Part shown: positions 1 to 7,541 of the stretch, piece after piece | Position numbering within the stretch: position 1 is the first letter of the stretch | How the letters are laid out: each line of letters opens with the position of its first letter | NCBI GenBank assembly: GCA_050012355.1 | Contig: JBEKHI010000304.1 | Location: forward strand, 1-10,486 | Reading direction: 5' to 3' | Origin: JBEKHI01 sp050012355 | GTDB lineage: Bacteria; Actinomycetota; Actinomycetes; Streptosporangiales; Streptosporangiaceae | Length of the DNA: 10,486 bases | Notes under the pieces: generated by a model | The model's database searches: none | What the model was told of the DNA's origin: nothing | What the model saw: the letters and a program-made list of their open reading frames with translations, nothing else | Translations under genes and position numbers: made by a program

Positions 1-2
1 TT

Positions 3-1136
3 GACGAGGCCACCGAATTGCTCGACATCTGGGTTGGAGTGGCCCGCGAGCGGGAGTTCGGGCAGCTTAAGAACCATTCGCTGGTCACCCTGCTGGACCA
101 GGTTCGCGAGCACCGGCTGCTGCTGCGGGACACGCACTTCCCGGCCCCGCCGCCCACGGCGGAAGAGCAGACGGTGTGGGCGAGGTTCCGGGTCGCGGTC
201 ACCGACGCCGAGATCGCCCGGCTCGGCCCGTTCCTGCACGAGCTGCGCGAACGGCTCAACGACGACAGCTCGGCCCGGCGGCTGCTGGTGCGCACCGCGC
301 CGCAGGGCCCGCTGCACGAGATTCCGATCGGTTTCCCTGACCGGCACGCGGAGCACGGCGAGGAACTGGTCCCGGCTAACCACCTGGACGTGGTCGCCAT
401 GGCCCCGGCCGCCCGTCACCGCTGGCGGGTTCTCGCCATCTGCGCCGACGCGCAAACCGGCATCGAGCACGACATCCTCTCGGCCATCGCCAAGGCCGCG
501 CCGAAGCTCCGGCTCGCCGCGCTGTCACACGCCGTGCTGCATGGCACGACCGTGCTGCTCATGCTCGGCCATCAGAGCTCGGCTTCCGGAGACGATTCGT
601 CGCTCGCGGACGTCTTTTCCGGCACCGGTATCCAGGTGGCGGTGGACGAGTGGCAGACCTCCGCCCAGCTCGGCCGTACCGGACCCGAGCCGCTGCTCCG
701 GGTGCGGGCTAGGTCGCAGGACCGGCCGGGCATGTTGCTTGGCGTGCTGAACGCGTTGCGGCCCACGCTGCGCGCGATCCTGCCTGGGGAGGAGGATCCC
801 TACGGCGCCGTTTGGCATGCGCAGCTCACCGTCTCCGCCGGACGCGCCACCACCGCCAGGATTATCATCCGGCTCCAGGTCCCCGAGGAGACCGTCGAGC
901 ACTGGGGCGGGGCCGAGTACGGCGAGATCGAACGAGACGCCAGGTCAGGGGCGCTGGCGGCGGCCGCCGAGCACCCGGCCAACGGCCCGGAGTACGGTGC
1001 CCCGGAGAACACCGTGATCACCGTGAACCTGATCCGGGCGTTACGGGCGGCGGGATGCCCTTCGGCTCGTCATCCGCGGCTAAAGCCCAGGTGCACGCGT
1101 CACGCTTCCCGTGACATCAGCTGGTTCCGCACCTGA
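3..1136 (+). CDS. Hypothetical protein with two ACT-like regions (5'-truncated)
   Basis: The reading frame is open from the window edge (first whole codon at 3), so the gene starts outside and the 377 codons here are its C-terminal part. Codon use is strongly GC-rich at third positions, which supports coding. Two stretches have the alternating strand/helix look of ACT-type ligand-binding domains: roughly 420-560 (begins WRVLAICADAQTG, includes AVLHGTTVLLMLG) and 690-900 (begins LLRVRARSQDRPGMLLGVLN, where DRPGML is typical of ACT domains). The upstream part is helical and charged, with no motif I recognise. The last ~25 residues, after LIRALRAAG, are basic and unlike the rest. They overlap the 3' end of the converging cassette gene by 37 bp, so the original C-terminus may have been replaced when that cassette arrived. 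Frame confidence is good. Function is unknown, and the ACT assignment is by eye only. Confidence 0.72.
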   Translation, partial: DEATELLDIWVGVAREREFGQLKNHSLVTLLDQVREHRLLLRDTHFPAPPPTAEEQTVWARFRVAVTDAEIARLGPFLHELRERLNDDSSARRLLVRTAPQGPLHEIPIGFPDRHAEHGEELVPANHLDVVAMAPAARHRWRVLAICADAQTGIEHDILSAIAKAAPKLRLAALSHAVLHGTTVLLMLGHQSSASGDDSSLADVFSGTGIQVAVDEWQTSAQLGRTGPEPLLRVRARSQDRPGMLLGVLNALRPTLRAILPGEEDPYGAVWHAQLTVSAGRATTARIIIRLQVPEETVEHWGGAEYGEIERDARSGALAAAAEHPANGPEYGAPENTVITVNLIRALRAAGCPSARHPRLKPRCTRHASRDISWFRT

Positions 1137-2440
1137 TGACTGATTAGCAACGGCTGGACACCATAATGCCCCGCTACCTCCTCAAGATCCTCCTCTGTCG
1201 CGTAGCGAGGATCGACGCCAAGCCGCTCGGCGATCCCAGCGGCGGGGGCGAGCAACTCCGCCGCAAACGCACGCTCGGTCTTAAGGCGATCCGTATACGC
1301 TCCGGTCACGACGAAGTAATGACCAGGCTCCCAGACGAAGTGCCACATGCTGCGAGCTAGCGAGAAGCGCTGAGCAGACACCCCGGTTCGCCTGCCCAGA
1401 GCAGCGACAGGAATCCCGTGCTCATTGGTCCCGCCAAGCACGAGCAACTCGCTGTCGGGCGACTCCCGGTGCACGCTGGACACGTAGTTGTCAATCTTAA
1501 ACTTGTCTAGCGGTCCGACTCTCGAAGCCACCCGCAGGCGCCGCGCTTGCGCCCAGCCAAGTTCCCATGGCTGATCTGCTCTCCCAAGCGACTGGTCGAC
1601 TCCATCGTTGAGTCCGGCGATCTCAAGGCGGCCAGCCAAGGAAACAGGCAAAGACCGTATTTCTTCGCTAAGCCGGATGATCCAGTCCAGGGAAAGGCTA
1701 AGGCTCCCCGGATCCGCAGCGTCTACCAAGTCCCCAAACACACCGGTGGGAAGAGCTTCGGCGGCACGCAGGATCGTTGATTCGTACTCCTCAGGCATTG
1801 AATACGGATCGAGTCCAAGCCTTGCAGCCGCCTTGCAGTACTCCGCTTCCTCCTCATCCGTCTGAAGGATCTCGATCCATTCCTTCTCAAGCGAGGTTCC
1901 GTTGATCCCTTGTTCCTTGAGCCGGGTGATGACCCCTGAGACCATCCTGCCTAGCTCCAGGGTCACCGAATAGCTATCAACGCGCAGGTCCCCCCACGAG
2001 ATGAACGTGATCGGCCAGTCCGGATTCGCGACAGAATCAGGCAGCCAGGAAAGGCGGGTCCACTGGTTTCCCTCAGGGACGATCCAAAGATCGGGCCAGG
2101 CGAAACCGTCGCCACTAGCCCTCACAGAATGCCGATCCCGCTGGATCCGCGGCAGGTTCGTGAAGCCTCCAGTCCCGAGTTCGGTCATACGACCCAGAAC
2201 CTTCGCCGGACGCGAATCCGCTTGCAAGAACCACCAGTTGTAGGCCACCCATTCCGCCAGCGGGTACAGCGGACAGTAAATAGATCGCCTGGCACTCCCT
2301 GATGCTCGGTCCTCGACGAGCGTGGCCCACTGGTCTCCTGCACGTATCTCAACGCGTGCCCAAGTCGCCCGGTGCTCAGGAGCTTGGACCGTGGGTGCGG
2401 CCTCCCACTCCCACTCCAGCTTCAGGCCGACCTCAGTCAT
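1100..2440 (-). CDS. ImmA/IrrE-like protein lacking the HExxH motif
   Basis: 446 aa from the ATG at 2440, which overlaps the upstream gene's stop in an ATGACTGA arrangement. The frame stays open to 2587, but the extra 49 residues duplicate the upstream gene in another frame. The N-terminal part (residues ~7-75: LEWEWE, TWARVEIRAG, then PLYPLAEWVAYNWWFL) and a middle helical part have no function I can name. The C-terminal part (~355-440) follows the ImmA/IrrE metallopeptidase pattern: FSLARSMWHFVW (359-370), TERAFAAELLAP (388-399), then EEDLEEVAGHYGVQ (416-429), which matches the usual helix after the third zinc ligand. Where active members have HExxH, this protein has RSMWH (363-367): the first His and Glu are missing and only the second His and later Glu remain. 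It is therefore probably not a working zinc protease, though such a change may be normal in its subfamily. Base composition is lower in GC than the neighbours (29/60 at 1861-1920 by hand count), suggesting transfer. Confidence 0.85.
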   Translation of the reverse strand: MTEVGLKLEWEWEAAPTVQAPEHRATWARVEIRAGDQWATLVEDRASGSARRSIYCPLYPLAEWVAYNWWFLQADSRPAKVLGRMTELGTGGFTNLPRIQRDRHSVRASGDGFAWPDLWIVPEGNQWTRLSWLPDSVANPDWPITFISWGDLRVDSYSVTLELGRMVSGVITRLKEQGINGTSLEKEWIEILQTDEEEAEYCKAAARLGLDPYSMPEEYESTILRAAEALPTGVFGDLVDAADPGSLSLSLDWIIRLSEEIRSLPVSLAGRLEIAGLNDGVDQSLGRADQPWELGWAQARRLRVASRVGPLDKFKIDNYVSSVHRESPDSELLVLGGTNEHGIPVAALGRRTGVSAQRFSLARSMWHFVWEPGHYFVVTGAYTDRLKTERAFAAELLAPAAGIAERLGVDPRYATEEDLEEVAGHYGVQPLLISHQVRNQLMSREA

Positions 2441-2840
2441 CAAGGCCCTCCGGTTCCTCACCAGGTCCCAGCGGGTAGCCCTTGTAGTGGCCTTGCACCG
2501 AGTTGACCAGTCTGGCCTCGTAGACAGCGGCTTCACGCTTGCACCAGGCGTACCTGGGGAAGTCACCCTCCCAAGGAGTCCCGACATGCCCTACCGTTAT
2601 GGCCTCCCGGAGCCAGCGCGTCAATTCTTCCGGGTCAGCCAGTTTCGGATCGCACTTGGACGCATCCGCACGCAGCCTCGGCGCTCCGGCAAATGACGGG
2701 AAGTTCTTGTGCTCGCTACTCCCTATATACGAAGCACGGTCAGCGAGTTCGTGCAGGTCAACACCCGCCGGTGGCGGCACAAGGGCCCTCCGTTGCGGTC
2801 GTCGACGCTTGGCTGCGCGCATGCTGCGATTATCGCTCAT
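2433..2840 (-). CDS. Small conserved protein paired with the ImmA/IrrE-like gene
   Basis: 135 aa from the ATG at 2840, whose ATGA overlaps the sdhB stop codon. A second in-frame ATG at 2822 is possible. Neither start has a clear Shine-Dalgarno sequence, so translation may depend on ribosomes finishing sdhB. The first ~20 residues are very basic (AAKRRRPQRR). The body contains stretches that look conserved: YIGSSEHKNFPSFAG (38-52), PRLRADASKC (54-63), GHVGTPWEGDFPRYAW (84-99) and YEARLVNSVQGHYKGYPL (107-124). I have an impression, not verifiable here, of similar small proteins next to long ImmA/IrrE-like genes in other actinomycetes. No catalytic motif, membrane segment or known domain is visible. 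The stop overlaps the next gene by 8 nt, so the two are surely co-transcribed. A role as antitoxin, adaptor or substrate-recognition partner of the larger protein is inference only. Confidence 0.8.
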   Translation of the reverse strand: MSDNRSMRAAKRRRPQRRALVPPPAGVDLHELADRASYIGSSEHKNFPSFAGAPRLRADASKCDPKLADPEELTRWLREAITVGHVGTPWEGDFPRYAWCKREAAVYEARLVNSVQGHYKGYPLGPGEEPEGLDD

Positions 2841-3591
2841 GCGACGGTCTTATGTAACGGGCGGTGAGCTTTCAGCAGGTCGGCGTTCATCCGGGAGATG
2901 GTGGCTAGCGGGATGCCCTTGGGGCAGACGGTGGCGCAAACCCCGGTGTTGGTGCAGCCGCCGAACCCCTCGGCGTCCATCTGCTCCACCATCGCGGCCA
3001 CCCGGTCGTAGCGCTCGGGCTGGCCCTGCGGCATTAGCCCGAGGTGCGTCACCTTGGCGGCGGTGAACAGCATCGCCGACGCGTTCGGGCAGGCGGCCGC
3101 GCAGGCGCCGCAGCCGATGCAGGTGGCCGCGTCGAACGCGTTTGTGGCGTCCGCATGGGACACCGGGATGGCGGCGGCCTCCGGTGCCGAGCCGGTCGGT
3201 GCGCTGACGTAGCCGCCCGCCTGGATGATCCGGTCGAACGCGGACCGGTCGACCACCAGGTCCCTGAGCACCGGAAACGCCCGTGCTCGCCAGGGTTCCA
3301 CCACGATCGTGTCACCGTCGCTGAAGTGCCGCATGTACAGCTGGCAGGTGGTCGTCGCCTTCTCCGGCCCGTGCGGGATGCCGTTGATCACCATCGAGCA
3401 CATGCCGCAGATGCCCTCGCGGCAGTCGTGGTCGAACGCGACGGGCTCTTCGTCTATTGCGATGAGGCCTTCGTTGAGCACGTCCATCATCTCGAGGAAC
3501 GACATGTCCGGCTCGATGTCGTCGAGCGGGTAGTCGGCGAACCGGCCTTTATCGGCGTTGTCATGCTGTCGCCAGACGCGGATCGTGAGCT

Positions 3592-3595
<4 letters not shown>
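2837..3595 (-). CDS. sdhB: Succinate dehydrogenase iron-sulfur subunit
   Basis: 252 aa, normal length for SdhB/FrdB. It carries electrons from the flavin of SdhA through three Fe-S clusters to the quinone site in the membrane. The N-terminal ferredoxin-like domain has the [2Fe-2S] cysteines C58, C63, C66 and C84 (in CREGICGMCSMVING and TTTC). The C-terminal domain has CIGCGACAAACP (C159, C162, C165, C169) and CTNTGVCATVCPKG (C214, C220, C224). By family knowledge these bind [4Fe-4S] (159, 162, 165, 224) and [3Fe-4S] (169, 214, 220), and all expected ligands are present. The start ATG at 3595 overlaps the sdhA stop by 4 nt (ATGA), indicating translational coupling. No terminator is visible after the stop, and the next gene begins within the sdhB stop codon, so transcription probably runs on into the cassette. 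The protein is expected on the cytoplasmic face of the membrane. Confidence 0.97.
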
Positions 3596-5507
<1,912 letters not shown>

Positions 5508-5508
<1 letters not shown>

Positions 5509-6248
5509 CAGTGCACCACTCCGATCACGACGCCGAACGGGACGGCGAGGAACCCGCCGATGAGGACGGTTGCGAAGGCGATCGCGAAGATGTTGATGGC
5601 CTGCTGCCGCCGCGCGGTGTTCCTGCCGAGGGTCGCCGTGGCGCTCCACACCCCGTGCCGGATGTGCAATCCGAGGATCAGCAGGCAAATGACGTAGAAC
5701 GCCGTGACCCACGGGTTCTTGAAGTCGGCCACCACGTTGTCGTAAGGGTCACCGGCGATGCCCTTGGGGTTAACCACCCGGAACGTCAGGTCCAGCAGGT
5801 GGTAGACGATGAACAGGAAGACGAGGATCGCGCCGGTCCGCACCGTGCGGCTCGCGTAACTCTGCTTGGGCCGGCCGCCCGCGTACTTGACCGGGCGGGC
5901 GCGGCGGGCACGGAGCGCCAGTTCCACGGCGGAGCCGATGTGCAGCGCCACGCTGATCCCGAGGACTGCCCCGATCACGATTAGCAGCGTGTTGTGCGGC
6001 AGTGCGGGGGCTCCGGCGGTGGACAGCCAGGCGGCATAGTTGTTGTAATCGGCCCGTCCGAGGAAGATCTTCAGGTTCCCGAGCATGTGTGCGATCAGGA
6101 ACAGCATGAAGACGATCCCGGTGACGGCCATCACGGCCTTCTTGCCGATCGTCGTCCGGTACAGGCTGAGCAGCTGGGAGCCGTTTCTGGGCTTCGAGGA
6201 GGTCGTCACCAGGCGTGGTTTGTCCTGGGCGCGGGGTGGGGCGGCCAT
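5508..6248 (-). CDS. sdhC: Succinate dehydrogenase cytochrome b subunit (b558 type)
   Basis: 246 aa. This is the membrane anchor that binds haem and quinone and holds SdhAB to the membrane. Five hydrophobic segments are visible, roughly residues 37-57, 86-110, 138-158, 178-197 and 219-243, as in the single-subunit b558 family that needs no SdhD. Likely haem-ligand histidines lie in these helices: H54 (IAHMLGNL), H103 (ALHIGSAVEL), H150 (IVYHLLDL) and H195/H198 (GLHIRHGVW), enough for a two-haem arrangement. The N-terminal ~25 residues are polar and cytoplasmic. The ATG at 6248 is the most upstream start in this frame and has only a poor Shine-Dalgarno match. It is the first gene of sdhCAB; its promoter should lie in 6249-6326, shared with the divergent LysR gene. 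The family usually works with menaquinone in Gram-positive bacteria, which is inference here. Confidence 0.95.
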
Positions 6249-6326
6249 GGTCTGACCGTAAGAGCCCGTCCACGGTGCCGTCTAATCTATGAAAGTAGTC
6301 GTCTCCATAGCCATAAGCTATGAAGC
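6249..6326. promoter_or_regulatory. Divergent sdhC / LysR control region
   Basis: This 78-bp region separates the start codons of two divergent genes, so both promoters and their operators must fit here or reach into the genes. It is AT-richer on its right half than the surrounding DNA. On the minus strand, TAGATT (6289 down to 6284) matches the actinomycete -10 pattern TAnnnT for sdhC. No convincing -35 hexamer stands out at 17-18 nt, but that position falls inside the inverted repeat at 6306-6322, as expected for an activator- or repressor-controlled promoter. Promoter assignment is tentative. Confidence 0.5.
6306..6322. promoter_or_regulatory. LysR-type operator (perfect inverted repeat)
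   Basis: CATAGC, five bases, then GCTATG: a perfect 6-5-6 palindrome. T6308 and A6320 are separated by 11 bases, so it fits the T-N11-A box of LysR regulators. It lies 4 bp before the GTG start of the LysR gene and 58 bp before sdhC on the other side. A second half-site, CTATGAA, occurs at 6287-6293 and again at 6318-6324, exactly 31 bp apart, about three helical turns. This layout suits a LysR tetramer that holds a recognition site and a neighbouring activation site, autoregulating its own gene and controlling sdhCAB. Binding is inferred, not shown. Confidence 0.6.
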
Positions 6327-7265
6327 GTGCAAATACAGCAGCTTCGGTATTTCCTGGCGGTGGCCGAGGTGAGGCATTTCACGCGGGCCGCGTCACGGTT
6401 GCGGGTTGCCCAGCCGTCGCTGTCCAAGCAGATCTCGGCGCTGGAGTCCTCGCTCGGGACTCCCCTGTTCAGCCGGGCTCGGGGCAACGTGACGCTGACG
6501 CCCGCGGGCGAGGCGCTGCTGCCGCTGGCCAGGCGGATCCTGGCCGACGTGGATACGGCCCACCGGGAGGTGCAGGACCTGACCGGGCTGCGCCGGGGGC
6601 GGATTCGCATTGGTGCCACACCGTCGCTGCTTGGGTCTTTGCTGGCCGACGCGCTCGCTCGATTTCACACGGAGTTCCCGGGCATCGAGATGTTCGTCGC
6701 CCAGGGCGGCTCCCGCGATCTGGTTGGCGACCTGGCTCTTGGTGAGCTTGACCTCGCGGTGATCGTGCTGCCACTGCAGACCGGCGACCCCTCGCTTGAG
6801 ACGCTGCCGATCCTGCAGGAGGAGCTGATGATCGCCGCGCCGCCTGCTTCTCCCCCGCCGCACCGGGGCCGGTACGTGCGTATCTCCGATCTGGCGTCGC
6901 ATCGGCTCGTCATGTTCCGCCAGGGCTATGACCTGCGGGAATCGACCATCGCGGCGTGGCGCGGGGCGGGCCTTGAGCCGCGGTTCTCGATCGAGGGTGG
7001 CGAGATGGACGCGGTACTGCATTTTGTCGAGGCGGGGCTTGGCCTGGCCGTGGTCCCGTCCATGGTGCTGCCGGGCAGGCCAGGCCTGGCCGGGTACCCG
7101 ATCGCGCCGCCCGGGCTGCGGCGGACCATCGCGCTGGCCCACCGCAAGGACGTACACCCGACGCGGGCGGCCTGGATGTTCCGCGAGACGCTGCTGGCGC
7201 ACATCCGCACCGAGAGCGCGTCAGGCAGTCTCCCGGCGGGAGTGGAATCCCTGATGGAGGGGTGA
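6327..7265 (+). CDS. LysR-family transcriptional regulator
   Basis: 312 aa from the GTG at 6327, reading MQIQQLRYFLAVAEVRHFTR. An ATG at 6320 is in another frame. The N-terminal winged helix-turn-helix (about 1-60) is typical: FTRAASRLRVAQPSLSKQISALE followed by LGTPLFSRARGNVTLTPAGEALL. A linker helix follows, then the two-lobed effector-binding domain beginning RGRIRIGATPSLLGSLLADAL (residues ~90-300), with GELDLAVIVLPL and FVEAGLGLAVVPSMV at standard positions. Length is normal. It is divergent from sdhC with a palindromic box between the starts, so it is the likely regulator of sdhCAB and of itself. The effector cannot be read from sequence. There is no good Shine-Dalgarno; the start lies only 4 bp after the operator, so the mRNA leader is short or absent, or transcription starts upstream of the box. 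Confidence 0.95.
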   Translation: MQIQQLRYFLAVAEVRHFTRAASRLRVAQPSLSKQISALESSLGTPLFSRARGNVTLTPAGEALLPLARRILADVDTAHREVQDLTGLRRGRIRIGATPSLLGSLLADALARFHTEFPGIEMFVAQGGSRDLVGDLALGELDLAVIVLPLQTGDPSLETLPILQEELMIAAPPASPPPHRGRYVRISDLASHRLVMFRQGYDLRESTIAAWRGAGLEPRFSIEGGEMDAVLHFVEAGLGLAVVPSMVLPGRPGLAGYPIAPPGLRRTIALAHRKDVHPTRAAWMFRETLLAHIRTESASGSLPAGVESLMEG

Positions 7266-7541
7266 TCGCTCAACCCGCGGTCTGTCCCGAGACCAGCTTT
7301 ACTCGCCCTCATTCAGGTACTCGCGCCCGCTGGGGCAATCACCGTTGCAGATGTACTTGGTTTGGTGCGGTATCGCCCAGGTTGCGCCGGCCCGCGTCAT
7401 CACCCATGAATTCGAGTGATCATGGTGAGTGTGGCACTACACAGAAAAGAGTATGGGTAATGCAACACCGACCATAACGGCCGGGCGCGGCAGTAGAGCG
7501 AGATGGCCTGGATGTCCGGTTCGTGAACTCGCCGGCGTGGA
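7266..7541. other. 276-bp spacer between LysR and hydrolase genes
   Basis: I see no convincing gene here. A short open frame (7262-7477, +) has no good start or recognisable product and ends inside a palindrome. The only clear structure is the imperfect 52-bp inverted repeat at 7423-7474. Sequence just before the hydrolase start (7475-7541) shows neither a strong promoter nor a Shine-Dalgarno match. Confidence 0.6.
7423..7474. repeat. Decayed 52-bp palindromic element, left copy
   Basis: The ends form an imperfect inverted repeat: TGGTGAGTGTGGCACTAC on the left, and the reverse complement of the right end reads TGGTCGGTGTTGCATTAC, 4 mismatches in 18. The element has the same length (52 bp) as the perfect palindrome at 9451-9502, and the two align without gaps at 34 of 52 positions. 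Differences sit mainly in the loop, and 13 of the last 14 bases agree. It lies about 160 bp after the LysR stop, far for a simple terminator of that gene. It is best read as a degenerate member of a repeat family. Confidence 0.6.

Noticed and set aside
2441..2587. 49-codon N-terminal extension of the ImmA/IrrE-like protein
   Set aside because: It overlaps the upstream gene in another frame, and the ATG at 2440 has the classic overlapping stop-start arrangement and begins the sensible protein.
5509..5712. 68-codon N-terminal extension of SdhA
   Set aside because: Arginine/histidine-rich sequence over the sdhC 3' end; family members begin near the ATG at 5508.
6320..6745. ATG at 6320 as an alternative start of a 141-aa gene
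   Set aside because: This frame conflicts with the LysR helix-turn-helix frame, which begins at the GTG at 6327 and is far better supported.
6393..7202. 269-codon open frame on the - strand opposite the LysR gene
   Set aside because: Shadow of the LysR coding strand; arginine- and glutamine-rich with no known features.
7262..7477. 71-codon frame after the LysR gene
   Set aside because: Overlaps the LysR stop, has no ribosome site or recognisable product, and ends within the palindromic element.
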